This document shows, one piece after another, positions 25,891-35,042 of a DNA stretch of 64,000 nt. The position numbers were made by a program, and so were the translations under genes. Each line of letters opens with the position of its first letter. Positions within the stretch are counted from its first letter, which is position 1. The DNA comes from Azoarcus sp. PA01. Lineage in GTDB: Bacteria > Pseudomonadota > Gammaproteobacteria > Burkholderiales > Rhodocyclaceae. Below the pieces are notes generated by a model. The model made no database searches. It saw only the letters and a list, made by a program, of their open reading frames with translations, and was not told the DNA's origin. The stretch spans positions 1,054,001 to 1,118,000 of the forward strand of contig LARU01000002.1 of NCBI GenBank assembly GCA_001274695.2, read 5' to 3'.

Positions 25891-28800
25891 ATGGCACGCT
25901 TCTTCATCGACCGACCGATCTTCGCCTGGGTCATCGCGATCGTCATCATGCTCGCCGGCGCGCTGTCGATCCTGACGCTGCCGGTGTCGCAATACCCATC
26001 CATCGCCCCGCCGACGGTCGTCATCAATGCCAGCTATCCTGGCGCATCGGCGAAAGCCGTCGAAGATTCGGTGACGCAGGTCATCGAGCAGAAGATGACC
26101 GGCCTCGACGGACTGCTGTACATGGCTTCCGCGTCGGACTCCTTCGGCAGGGCCACGGTGACGCTGACGTTCGACGCCGGCACGAACCCCGACATCGCCC
26201 AGGTGCAGGTGCAGAACAAGCTGCAACTGGCGCTGCCGCTGCTGCCGCAGGCGGTGCAGCAGCAGGGCGTGCAGGTGGCGAAATCGTCGCGCAACTTCCT
26301 GATGGTCGTCGGCTTCGTGTCGCAGGACGGCAGCCTCAAGCAGGTCGACCTTGCCGACTTCCTCGTCTCGTCGGTGCAGGACCCGCTGTCGCGCGTCACC
26401 GGCGTCGGCGAAGTGCAGGTGTTCGGCTCGCAATATGCGATGCGCGTGTGGCTCGACCCGGCGAAGCTGATGAAGTTCGGGCTCACGCCAGGGGATGTCC
26501 AGGCGGCGATCCGGACGCAGAACGCGCAGGTCTCGGCCGGCCAGCTCGGTGGCACGCCGGCGGTGGAGGGACAGGGTTTCACCGCATCGATCACCGCGCA
26601 GAGCCGGCTCGAGACGGTCGGGCAATTCGAGGAGATCCTGCTGCGCAGTTCCGCACAAGGCGGCGAAGTGCGCCTCGCGGACGTCGCGCGGATCGAGATC
26701 GGCGCCGAGAACTACGGCACCGTCGGCCGTTACAACGGCCAGCCGGCGGCGGCGATCGGCATCAAGCTCGCCGCCGGGGCGAATGCGCTCGATACTGCCG
26801 CTGCGGTGCGCGCGCGGCTCGATCAGCTCACGCCGTACTTTCCCGCCGGCGTGAATGTGGTGGTGCCTTACGACACCACGCCTTTCGTCGCGATCTCGAT
26901 CCAGGGCGTCGTCAAGACGCTGCTCGAAGCGATCGCGCTGGTGTTCCTCGTGATGTACCTGTTCCTGCAGAACCTCCGCGCGACGCTGATCCCGACGATC
27001 GCGGTGCCGGTGGTGCTGCTCGGCACTTTCGGCGTGATGGCGGCGTTCGGCTTCACGATCAACACGCTGACGATGTTCGGCCTGGTGCTCGCGATCGGCC
27101 TGCTCGTCGATGACGCGATCGTCGTCGTCGAGAACGTCGAGCGCGTCATGAGCGAAGAGGGCCTGCCGCCGAAGGAGGCGACGAAGCGCTCGATGGACCA
27201 GATCACCGGCGCGCTGGTGGGCATCGGCCTCGTGCTGTCGGCGGTGTTCATCCCGATGGCGTTCTTCGGCGGCTCGACCGGCGTCATCTACCGGCAGTTC
27301 TCGATCACTGTCGCTGCGGCGATGGCGCTGTCGGTGCTGGTCGCGATCATCTTCACGCCGGCGCTGTGCGCGACGATGCTCAAGCCGATCGAGAAAGGCC
27401 ACGAACACGGCGAAGGCGGCTGGTTCTCGGGTTTCTTCCACTGGTTCAACGGGATGTTCGCGCGCAACACGCGGCGCTACGAATCGACGGTCGGCCGCAT
27501 CCTGCATCGCAGCCTGCGCTTTCTCGCGATCTATCTGGCGATCATTGCCGTGCTCGCGCTGCTGTTCCTGCGCCTGCCGACCTCGTTCCTGCCCGAAGAG
27601 GACCAGGGCGTGATGTTCAGCCAGGTGACGCTGCCCGCCGGCGCCACCCAGGATCGCACGCTGGCAGTGCTGAAGAAAGTCGAGGACCATTTCCTCGAGA
27701 GCGAAAAGGACACGGTGCGCTCGATCTTCACCGTGGCCGGTTTCAGCTTCGGCGGCAGCGGCCAGAACATGGGCATCGCGTTCGTCAATCTTCAGGACTG
27801 GGACGAGCGCGGTGAACCGGGAATGGACGTCAAGTCCGTCGCCGGGCGCGCGATGGCCGCGTTCGCGCAGATCCGCGAAGCGATGGTGTTCGCGTTCGTG
27901 CCGCCGGCCGTGCTCGAGCTCGGCACCGCGAGCGGTTTCAACGTCATGCTGCAGGACCGCTCCGGTCTCGGCCACGACGCGCTGATCGCCGCGCGCAACC
28001 AGTTTCTCGGGCTCGCGGCGCAGGACAAGCGGCTCGTCGGCGTGCGGCCGAACGGCCAGGACGACATGGCGGAGTACCAGATCGATATCGACCACGCGAA
28101 AGCCGGCGCACTGGGCGTCTCGATCGCGGACATCAACGAGACGCTGTCGACCGCGTGGGGCGGCACGTACGTGAATGACTTCATCGATCGCGGCCGCATC
28201 AAGAAAGTCTATCTGCAGGCCGACGCGGATGCGCGCATGAAACCCGAAGACCTGTCGAAGTGGTACGTGCGCAACCGCCAGGGCGAAATGGTGCCGCTGT
28301 CGGCGTTCTCGACCGCTCACTGGAGCTACGGTTCGCCGCGCCTGGAACGCTACAACGGCCAGCCGTCGGTCGAACTCCTCGGCCAGGCGGCGCCGGGGCT
28401 GTCGTCGGGCGACGCGATGGCCGCGGTCGAGGAGATCATCGCGAAGCTGCCGGCCGGCATCGGCTACGAATGGACCGGCACGTCGTACGAGGAGCGCCGC
28501 TCCGGCGCGCAGGCGCCGGCGCTGTACGCGCTGTCGCTGCTGGTCGTGTTCCTGTGCCTCGCAGCGCTCTACGAGAGCTGGTCGGTGCCGTTCGCGGTGA
28601 TGCTGGTGGTGCCGCTCGGCGTGCTCGGCGCGCTGCTCGCCGCGACCGGGCGAGGCCTGTCGAACGACGTCTATTTCCAGGTCGGCCTGCTCGCGACGAT
28701 TGGCCTGTCGGCAAAGAACGCGATCCTGATCGTCGAGTTCGCGAAAGCGCAGATGGAGCACGAAGGCAAGGAGCTCGTTGCCGCGACGCTCGAAGCGGTG

Positions 28801-29052
28801 CGCATGCGGCTGCGCCCGATCCTGATGACTTCGCTCGCGTTCGGCCTCGGCGTGCTGCCGCTCGCGATCTCGACCGGCGCCGGCTCCGGCAGCCAGAACG
28901 CGATCGGCACCGGGGTGCTCGGCGGCACGATCGCCGCGACCGTGCTCGGCATCTTCTTCATTCCGCTGTTCTACGTCGTGATCATGCGCGTGTTCCGTAA
29001 AAAACCCGCTCCGCCCGCAACCATTGCCCCTGTCGCCGAGGAGGCCAAGTGA
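25891..29052 (+). CDS. RND multidrug efflux transporter (AcrB/MexB, HAE1 family)
   Basis: Proton-driven inner-membrane pump of 1053 residues, the normal length for the HAE1 group. It begins [17 protein letters not shown], a hallmark of this family. The transmembrane proton-relay aspartates are in [18 protein letters not shown] near residue 406, with the partner lysine region in [17 protein letters not shown]. Twelve transmembrane segments and two large periplasmic loops are expected. It exports hydrophobic compounds through the adaptor and channel encoded on either side. Its stop codon overlaps the start of the channel gene (TGATG). In a strain that uses alicyclic acids, solvent or aromatic acid tolerance is a reasonable guess. 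Confidence 0.96.
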   Translation: MARFFIDRPIFAWVIAIVIMLAGALSILTLPVSQYPSIAPPTVVINASYPGASAKAVEDSVTQVIEQKMTGLDGLLYMASASDSFGRATVTLTFDAGTNPDIAQVQVQNKLQLALPLLPQAVQQQGVQVAKSSRNFLMVVGFVSQDGSLKQVDLADFLVSSVQDPLSRVTGVGEVQVFGSQYAMRVWLDPAKLMKFGLTPGDVQAAIRTQNAQVSAGQLGGTPAVEGQGFTASITAQSRLETVGQFEEILLRSSAQGGEVRLADVARIEIGAENYGTVGRYNGQPAAAIGIKLAAGANALDTAAAVRARLDQLTPYFPAGVNVVVPYDTTPFVAISIQGVVKTLLEAIALVFLVMYLFLQNLRATLIPTIAVPVVLLGTFGVMAAFGFTINTLTMFGLVLAIGLLVDDAIVVVENVERVMSEEGLPPKEATKRSMDQITGALVGIGLVLSAVFIPMAFFGGSTGVIYRQFSITVAAAMALSVLVAIIFTPALCATMLKPIEKGHEHGEGGWFSGFFHWFNGMFARNTRRYESTVGRILHRSLRFLAIYLAIIAVLALLFLRLPTSFLPEEDQGVMFSQVTLPAGATQDRTLAVLKKVEDHFLESEKDTVRSIFTVAGFSFGGSGQNMGIAFVNLQDWDERGEPGMDVKSVAGRAMAAFAQIREAMVFAFVPPAVLELGTASGFNVMLQDRSGLGHDALIAARNQFLGLAAQDKRLVGVRPNGQDDMAEYQIDIDHAKAGALGVSIADINETLSTAWGGTYVNDFIDRGRIKKVYLQADADARMKPEDLSKWYVRNRQGEMVPLSAFSTAHWSYGSPRLERYNGQPSVELLGQAAPGLSSGDAMAAVEEIIAKLPAGIGYEWTGTSYEERRSGAQAPALYALSLLVVFLCLAALYESWSVPFAVMLVVPLGVLGALLAATGRGLSNDVYFQVGLLATIGLSAKNAILIVEFAKAQMEHEGKELVAATLEAVRMRLRPILMTSLAFGLGVLPLAISTGAGSGSQNAIGTGVLGGTIAATVLGIFFIPLFYVVIMRVFRKKPAPPATIAPVAEEAK

Positions 29053-30482
29053 TGACCCGACTGCGCATCCTGACGGCCGCACTCGCGGCCACGGTCGCGA
29101 GCGCATGCTCGACGCTCGCGCCGGACTACCAGCGGCCGCCAGCGCCAGTCCCGGCGTCCTTCGCGCAGGCGCCGGACACGGTTCCGGCCAGTGCTCCCGC
29201 AGCCGACGCGCTGCCGTGGCGCGATTTCTTCGCCGCGCCCGGCCTGCGCGAGCTGATCGCGCTGGCGCTCGACAACAACCGCGACCTGCGCGTGGCTGCC
29301 CTCAACATCGAGCGCGCCCGCGCGCAATACGGCATCCAGCGCGCGGACCTGTTCCCGGCGATCGGCGCGAGCGGCGGCCAGTCCGCGCAGCGCCTGCCCG
29401 CGGACCTCGTGCGCGGCAGCAGCGGCGGCAACGGCAACGGCGAGGCGACGATCAGCCGGCAGTACAGCGCGACGATCGGCTTCTCGGTGTGGGAGCTGGA
29501 TTTCTTCGGCCGGCTGCGCAGCCTCAACGAGCAGGCGCTCGAACTGTACCTCGGGACCGAGGAGGCGCGCCGCAGCGCACAGATCAGCCTCGTCGCGGAA
29601 GTCGCGAACGCGTGGCTGACGCTCGCCGCCGACCGCGAACGCCTCGCCCTCGCGCGCAACACGTACCGCACACGGCAGGAGTCGTTTGAACTGACGCGGC
29701 GCAGCTTCGAAGCCGGCGCGGTGTCGGCGCTCGACCTGCGCCAGGCCGAGACCCTGCAGGAAGACGCCCGCGCCGACGCCGCCCGTTTCGCCGCGCTCGT
29801 CGCGCAGGACGAGAACGCGCTCGCGGTGCTCGCCGGCACGCGCGTCCCGCCCGAGCTGCTGCCGCCGCAGCTCGCCGACACGCTGATGACCGCGGTCGCC
29901 GAGCTGCCGGCCGGCGTGCCGTCCGAAGTCCTGGTGCGCCGCCCCGACATCCTCGAGGCGGAACGCCGGCTGCGCGCGGCCAATGCCAACATCGGCGCCG
30001 CGCGGGCCGCTTTCTTCCCGTCGATCACGCTGACCGCGGCAGCCGGCAGCGCGAGCAGCACGCTCGACGGCCTGTTCTCGAGCGGCTCCGGCACGTGGAG
30101 CTTCGTGCCGCAGCTCCGCATCCCGATCTTCGAGGCCGGCCGCCTGCGCGCGAACCTCGACGTCGCCGAAATCCAGCGCGACATCAACGTCGCCCAGTAC
30201 GAACAGGCGATCCAGGGCGCGTTCCGCGAAGTCGCCGACGCGCTGGCCGAACGCGCCACGCTCGCCGAGCAGCTCGACGCGCGGCGCCGCCTCGTCGACG
30301 CGACCGCTGAAAGCTTCCGCCTGTCCGAAGCGCGCTACAAAGGCGGCGTCGACAGCTACCTCGGCCTGCTCGATGCGCAACGCACGCTGTACGATGCCCA
30401 GCTCCAGCTGATCGCCGTGCGCGAGTCCGACGCGGCGAACCGCATCGCGCTGTACAAGGCGCTCGGCGGCGGCTGGCAGTGA
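29052..30482 (+). CDS. Outer-membrane efflux channel lipoprotein (OprM/NodT family)
   Basis: TolC-like outer-membrane factor of 476 residues. A lipoprotein signal ends in VASACSTLAPDYQRP, followed by the family segment LPWRDFFAAPGLRELIALALDNNRDLRVA. Two repeated outer-membrane-factor domains follow, with LLVRRPDI-like wording (EVLVRRPDILEAERRLRAANANIGAARAAFFPSI). The ATG at 29052 overlaps the pump stop codon, so translation is coupled; a GTG three bases earlier is also in frame. It completes the tripartite pump. Confidence 0.95.
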   Translation: MTRLRILTAALAATVASACSTLAPDYQRPPAPVPASFAQAPDTVPASAPAADALPWRDFFAAPGLRELIALALDNNRDLRVAALNIERARAQYGIQRADLFPAIGASGGQSAQRLPADLVRGSSGGNGNGEATISRQYSATIGFSVWELDFFGRLRSLNEQALELYLGTEEARRSAQISLVAEVANAWLTLAADRERLALARNTYRTRQESFELTRRSFEAGAVSALDLRQAETLQEDARADAARFAALVAQDENALAVLAGTRVPPELLPPQLADTLMTAVAELPAGVPSEVLVRRPDILEAERRLRAANANIGAARAAFFPSITLTAAAGSASSTLDGLFSSGSGTWSFVPQLRIPIFEAGRLRANLDVAEIQRDINVAQYEQAIQGAFREVADALAERATLAEQLDARRRLVDATAESFRLSEARYKGGVDSYLGLLDAQRTLYDAQLQLIAVRESDAANRIALYKALGGGWQ

Positions 30483-30493
30483 AGCTTTAGCGC

Positions 30494-30536
30494 GCGGGGA
30501 CGGGCGCGGCAGCTGCGTGGCGACGCCCGTCCCCGC
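30494..30536 (+). terminator. Long GC-rich hairpin after the efflux operon
   Basis: A 13-bp perfect stem, GCGGGGACGGGCG (30494-30506) with CGCCCGTCCCCGC (30524-30536), and a 17-base loop, 11 bp after the channel stop codon. There is no T run, so it may be a processing or stability element and not a true intrinsic terminator. Confidence 0.5.
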
Positions 30537-30669
30537 CACTTCCCGGCACGCACCGCAGCGGGCGCTGCATGGAATTGTCCGCGTGCCGCGTGGTCGAATC
30601 GCGATCCGCGGCGGTGCGCAGGCAGCAGGTGCGCCCCCGCTCTGCTGACGGTCCACCGGAGGGCGTCTC

Positions 30670-31041
30670 ATGCGCGTTCGATACCCCGCCCCTCTCGCCG
30701 CATTCCTCGCCGCGCTCGTCGTGGCCGGCCCGGCGCTCGCGCACCACGGCTGGAACTGGGCCGAGCCCGACAACTCGGCGCTCACCGGCGTCGTGAAATC
30801 GGTGCGGCTCGGCAATCCGCACGGGCGCGTGACGCTTTACGTCGACGGCGAGCAATGGGTCGCGGAAGTCGGCCAGCCGTGGCGCAACGCACGCGCCGGA
30901 CTGCGGGACGAGATGCTCGTCGAAGGCGTGCAGGTCACGATCTCGGGTCACCGCTCGGCGCGCCCCGGCGAGAAACTCATCAAGGCCGAGCGCGTGATCA
31001 TCGGCGGCACGACGTACGACCTGTACCCTGACCGCGACTAG
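30670..31041 (+). CDS. Exported DUF6152-like small protein
   Basis: A 123-residue secreted protein with a clear signal peptide (MRVRYPAPLAAFLAALVVAGPALA) followed by HHGWNWAEPDNSALTGVV, then a single small beta domain (NPHGRVTLYVDGEQWVAEVG, ISGHRSARPGEKLIKAERVII). The wording matches a family of periplasmic proteins of unknown function often found with copper or membrane-protein genes. The N-terminal HH of the mature protein could bind metal. It is 8 bp upstream of a polytopic membrane protein gene, so the two probably act together. The domain name is from memory of the family. Confidence 0.75.
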   Translation: MRVRYPAPLAAFLAALVVAGPALAHHGWNWAEPDNSALTGVVKSVRLGNPHGRVTLYVDGEQWVAEVGQPWRNARAGLRDEMLVEGVQVTISGHRSARPGEKLIKAERVIIGGTTYDLYPDRD

Positions 31042-31049
31042 GGGCGGGA

Positions 31050-31532
31050 ATGTTCGGCGAACTGCTCGCCGCGATCGACGCGTCGGCGCTATCGGTCCAT
31101 CTGCGGCATTCGATCTGGCTCTACCCGGTCGTCAGCGCCGCCCACATCCTCGGCATCGCGCTGCTGGTTGGGGCGATCGTGCCGATGGACGCGCGGCTGA
31201 TCGGCGTGTGGCCGTCGCTGCCGGTGGCGCTGTTCGCGCGCACGATCCTGCCGTTCGCTGCCGCAGGCGCGATCCTGGCGATCGCCACCGGCACATTGCT
31301 GTTCATCGTGCAGCCCGCCGATTACGCCGCGCTGCCGGTGTTCTGGACCAAGATGGCACTGGTGCTCGCCGGCGTCGCCAATGCGCTCGTGCTGCGGCGC
31401 AGCGCGACGTGGCGGCACGCGATCGGCGCCGAGACGACCGGCACGACGCACGCGCTGCGGCTTTCCGGCAGCCTGTCGCTGGCGATCTGGCTGACGACGC
31501 TGTTGCTCGGCAGGCTGCTCGGTTTCGTCTGA
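31050..31532 (+). CDS. Small integral membrane protein (DUF6644/DUF2214-like)
   Basis: A 160-residue membrane protein with about four transmembrane helices (WLYPVVSAAHILGIALLVGAIVPMDARL; ILPFAAAGAILAIATGTLLFIV; FWTKMALVLAGVANALV; SLSLAIWLTTLLLGRLLGF). A histidine in the first helix (SAAHILG) is conserved in related proteins and could bind haem or metal, but that is inference. It is coupled with the exported small protein just upstream. Function unknown. Confidence 0.75.
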   Translation: MFGELLAAIDASALSVHLRHSIWLYPVVSAAHILGIALLVGAIVPMDARLIGVWPSLPVALFARTILPFAAAGAILAIATGTLLFIVQPADYAALPVFWTKMALVLAGVANALVLRRSATWRHAIGAETTGTTHALRLSGSLSLAIWLTTLLLGRLLGFV

Positions 31533-31588
31533 CGGCGGGCAGCGCACCCGCGCCCGCCGCCGTCCCTCCTCAGGTTGCGCGATGACTG

Positions 31589-32125
31589 TCAGTCTTCGAG
31601 CAGGCTGCGCAGCATCCACGCGGTCTTTTCGTGCACTTCGAGGCGCTGCGTCAGCAGGTCGGCGGTCGGCTGGTCGTTCGCGTCGTTGACGACCGGAAAC
31701 AGGCTGCGCGCGGTGCGGGCGGTCGCTTCCTGCGCGGCGACGAGGCTGCGGATCATGTCGAGCGCTTTCGGCACCCCTTCGATTTCCCTGATCGACGCGC
31801 GCTCGACGAACTCGCGGTAGGTCCCCGGCGCGGGAAACCCGAGCGCGCGGATGCGTTCGGCGATCAGGTCGAGCGCGGTCCATTGCTCGGTGTATTGCTG
31901 CATGAACATCACGTGCAGCGTGTTGAACATCGGCCCGGTGACGTTCCAGTGGAAGTTGTGCGTCATCAGGTACAGCGTGTAGCTGTCGGCGAGCAGCGCC
32001 GACAGACCGTCCGCGATCTTCGCGCGATCGCCTTCGCTCAGCCCGATGTCGATCCTTGCCGCCCCTCTTTCCAGTTTTTCCTGCTTGTCCTGTTTTTCCA
32101 GCTTGTCCTGCTTCTTCGATGCCAT
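31589..32125 (-). CDS. dps: Dps-family DNA-binding ferritin-like protein
   Basis: Dodecameric mini-ferritin that protects DNA and stores iron, 178 residues. The lysine-rich N-terminal tail ([16 protein letters not shown]) can bind DNA. The ferroxidase region reads [22 protein letters not shown] and then [13 protein letters not shown]. The two histidines and the later Asp/Glu are present, but the acidic residue expected three or four positions after LH (usually LHxxFE or LHxxxD) is methionine here, so the iron centre may be altered. It is a single gene, convergent with the small membrane protein gene. Oxidative or stationary-phase control is likely but not visible. Confidence 0.92.
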   Translation of the reverse strand: MASKKQDKLEKQDKQEKLERGAARIDIGLSEGDRAKIADGLSALLADSYTLYLMTHNFHWNVTGPMFNTLHVMFMQQYTEQWTALDLIAERIRALGFPAPGTYREFVERASIREIEGVPKALDMIRSLVAAQEATARTARSLFPVVNDANDQPTADLLTQRLEVHEKTAWMLRSLLED

Positions 32126-32268
32126 GCTGTTCTCCTTGTCGAAAGCAAACGAAATCGGTGCATTGCCCGTGCAGGACTATATACGGGATGGGGCGGCAGG
32201 ACTCAGGACGAAGGCATTATCGCGGCGCTGCGCAGCGTCCGTGTCGGCATGCCGGGAAGATCACGCCC

Positions 32269-35037
32269 TCAGTGGTCGAGCAGCTGCAGCCCCGGCGGCA
32301 GCGATTCGCCGAACGCGCGCCATTTCTCGGCTTCCTCGAGCACGACGACTTCGCGCACCATCGCGGCCCAGCTCGGCGGCGCATTGATCGCCACGAGCCG
32401 CCGCGCCACTTCGTCGCGCAGTTCGGCCGGCAGGTCGCGCGTGCGGTCGCCGGTCAGGCGGGCGATCTGCGCGGCGGCGAACGCCGCGGATTCGATGCGC
32501 TTCCAGTCGAGCGCGAGGATCGCATCGAGCCAGCGCGCCGCGACATCCGCCGGCACGACGTTGTGCGCGCTGCCATACAGTGGCTCGCGCGCGCCGATGC
32601 GCCCGACCGCCCACCACGCGTTGTGCTTTTCCGCGGGTTTCTGCAGCCGCTCGATCAGCCATTCGCCGATCTCGATGCGATGCTCGACGTCGACGCGCTC
32701 GAGCGACGCGGCCAGGCGCACCAGATCCTCGAAGCTGCCCCGCGTCCCGACCGGCTGGCGGGCGCGTTGCGCAGCGGCGTCGGCTTCGAGCTGTTCGCCG
32801 GCCGCCTGCAGCGCGAGCAGCTGTTCGGGCGCACCCAGGCCTCCCGCGGCGCGGCGCCACAGCGTCCACCATTCCGACCAGTTCTGCCGCTCCCGCACGT
32901 ACTGGATGCCCTGCCCGAACAGCGTCCACAACTGCTCGACGCGCCAGTCGTCGAGCGGATAGCCGAGCCCGGGGCGCAGGCAGTAGCCGGCGAGGTTGAG
33001 CCACAGGCGCTCGTGTTCGGCGGAGCGGCGCCGCCGGCGCACGCGCTCCCACAGCACGTCGAACAATGCGCGCAGCAGCGGCACGTCCCAGCTTTCGCGC
33101 TTGCCGAGCAGGTGCTCGAGCTGGCCGCGCAGCTGCCGCACTTCCTTGCCGCTGAGCTCGTGCGAGCGCGAGCCGAAGACGCGCTCGACCGCTTCGACCG
33201 CGTCGGCGAAGCGCGGCGGCAGCGCCGCGACCGTCTCGGCCTGCGCCGCGCCGTCGCCGCGCAGCTGGAACGCCAGCAGCCAGCGGCGCGCGGGCTCGGC
33301 GATGCTGACGCAATGCATGTCGAGCGTGCCGACTTCGGTCATCGCGGCGACGATCCGCACCGGCACGTCGACGGCACCGCTGCCGGCCGCCGGGATGACG
33401 GTCGCGATCGGCGGCAGGCGCACGAAGTCATCGCCGGCGACATCGACGAGATCGCCTGCCCGATGCGGCGTGTCGGCAGCCGACGACACGAGGTGGAACT
33501 GCACCGGCTGGCCAAGCTTCAGCGCGAAACTGCGCTCCGGCAGATGCACTTCGACCGCTTCTTCGGTGCCGCGCGGCAGCACGCACACGCCGCGCCGCGA
33601 CGGCCCGTCGCCCTCGATGACGAGGAAATAGCTGCGCGGCGAGCCGCCGCCGATGCGCGGCCCGTGCCCGGCGCGCACCAGCGCGTACGCGACGGCGCCG
33701 CGCGCGACCGCGACGTCCGGGTCGTCGTTGTGCAACAGGCGCAGCGCCTGGCCACGCCAGCCGCCGAGCACGTGCTGCAGCCGCTCGCTCAGCGCATCGG
33801 CGCGGAACACGCCGCCGTTGAGCAACACGGTGTCGGGCACCGGCAGCTCGGGCGCTTCGGGCGCCTCCGCGCCGAGCGCTTCGCGCGACGCGGCGGCGTG
33901 TCGCTCGAGAAACGCCGCGAGGTGGCGCGTGATCGCGGGATCGGCCGGATACGGCAGGCCGAATTCGACGATGCCGGCGCGCCGCCGGGCAGGGCGCTGA
34001 TCGGCGCCAATACGCGGCAGGAAGCCGTCGACGATCAGGTGCTCGACTTCGTCGCGCGCGAGCTCGACCGAGCGCGCGCCGCCGACGAGCCGGCTGCCCG
34101 CGCCGAGCAGCGTCACCGTCGTGCGCTCGGGCGCGGCCTGGCCGAGCAGCTGTTCCTTCGCGCCGCGGCAGCGCTGCAGCAGCTGCGAGAAGCGGGCCGC
34201 GGTGAGCTTGCCGTCGGCCGCGCCGAGGCGCGTCTCGACGACGTGCGCGAGCGCGAGGTCCATGTTGTCGCCACCGAGCATCAGGTGGTCGCCGACGCCG
34301 ATGCGCGCGAGGCGCGGTTCGCCGTCCTCGATCGCGACGCGGATCAGCGTGAAATCGGTCGTGCCGCCGCCGACGTCGCAGACGAGGATCAGCCGTGTCG
34401 CCTCGAGCTCCGCCGCGAGACTCTGGCGATGGCGGAACAGCCAGTCGTAGCACGCCGCCTGCGGCTCCTCGAGGAGGCGCAGCGCCGGCAGCTGCGCGAG
34501 CCGCGCCGCTTCGAGCGTCAGCGCCCGTGCACCTTCGTCGAACGACGCGGGCACGGTGAGCACGACCTCTTGGCGCTCCAGCGGCGCATCCGGGAAGCGC
34601 GCGTTCCACGCCGCGCGCACGTGCGCGAGGTAGCTCGCGCTTGCCTCGACCGGCGACACTTTCGCGACGTCGTCGCCTGCGCCCCACGGCAGGATCGGCG
34701 CGCTGCGGTCGACCCCGGCGTGCGACAGCCAGCTTTTCGCGCTCGCGACGAGCCGTCCCGGCACCTGCGCGCCGAGCTCGCGCGCGAGGGCGCCGACGAC
34801 GACCGGCTCGACGCCGGCGACATCGCTCGCCGCCCACGGCAGCTGCAGGTCGTCCGGGCTCAGTTCGCCCGGCGCCGCATGGTAGCGCAGCGACGGCAGC
34901 AGCGGCGGCGCCGCGACCTGGCCCGCGGCGACGAGCTGATCGATCGGCAGCAGCGCGATCGCGTCATCGCCCGGCGCCGCGTACGCGACGACGGTATTGC
35001 TGGTCCCGAGGTCGATCCCGACGAGGTAAGGTTTCAC
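32269..35037 (-). CDS. Hsp70-family ATPase with DUF3731-type C-terminal region
   Basis: A 922-residue DnaK-like protein. The N-terminal Hsp70 ATPase fold has phosphate loop 1 YLVGIDLGTSNTVVAY, LLEEPQAACYDWL and CDVGGGTTDFTLIRV. After about residue 520 there is no standard substrate-binding domain; instead a long helical region (VEAVERVFGSRSHELSGKEVRQLRGQLEHLLGKRESWDVPLLRALFDVLW) matches the DUF3731 group. It lies 5 bp after a second Hsp70 gene and forms an operon with that gene and a DUF2760 gene. The combination is conserved in some proteobacteria but has no assigned role. It is probably a specialised chaperone or regulatory ATPase. Confidence 0.88.
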   Translation of the reverse strand: MKPYLVGIDLGTSNTVVAYAAPGDDAIALLPIDQLVAAGQVAAPPLLPSLRYHAAPGELSPDDLQLPWAASDVAGVEPVVVGALARELGAQVPGRLVASAKSWLSHAGVDRSAPILPWGAGDDVAKVSPVEASASYLAHVRAAWNARFPDAPLERQEVVLTVPASFDEGARALTLEAARLAQLPALRLLEEPQAACYDWLFRHRQSLAAELEATRLILVCDVGGGTTDFTLIRVAIEDGEPRLARIGVGDHLMLGGDNMDLALAHVVETRLGAADGKLTAARFSQLLQRCRGAKEQLLGQAAPERTTVTLLGAGSRLVGGARSVELARDEVEHLIVDGFLPRIGADQRPARRRAGIVEFGLPYPADPAITRHLAAFLERHAAASREALGAEAPEAPELPVPDTVLLNGGVFRADALSERLQHVLGGWRGQALRLLHNDDPDVAVARGAVAYALVRAGHGPRIGGGSPRSYFLVIEGDGPSRRGVCVLPRGTEEAVEVHLPERSFALKLGQPVQFHLVSSAADTPHRAGDLVDVAGDDFVRLPPIATVIPAAGSGAVDVPVRIVAAMTEVGTLDMHCVSIAEPARRWLLAFQLRGDGAAQAETVAALPPRFADAVEAVERVFGSRSHELSGKEVRQLRGQLEHLLGKRESWDVPLLRALFDVLWERVRRRRRSAEHERLWLNLAGYCLRPGLGYPLDDWRVEQLWTLFGQGIQYVRERQNWSEWWTLWRRAAGGLGAPEQLLALQAAGEQLEADAAAQRARQPVGTRGSFEDLVRLAASLERVDVEHRIEIGEWLIERLQKPAEKHNAWWAVGRIGAREPLYGSAHNVVPADVAARWLDAILALDWKRIESAAFAAAQIARLTGDRTRDLPAELRDEVARRLVAINAPPSWAAMVREVVVLEEAEKWRAFGESLPPGLQLLDH

Positions 35038-35042
35038 GGCAT

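Noticed and set aside
25708-29106. Frame of 1132 codons on the minus strand opposite the RND pump
   Set aside because: It mirrors the intact pump gene; the product is Arg/His/Asp-rich with no domain.
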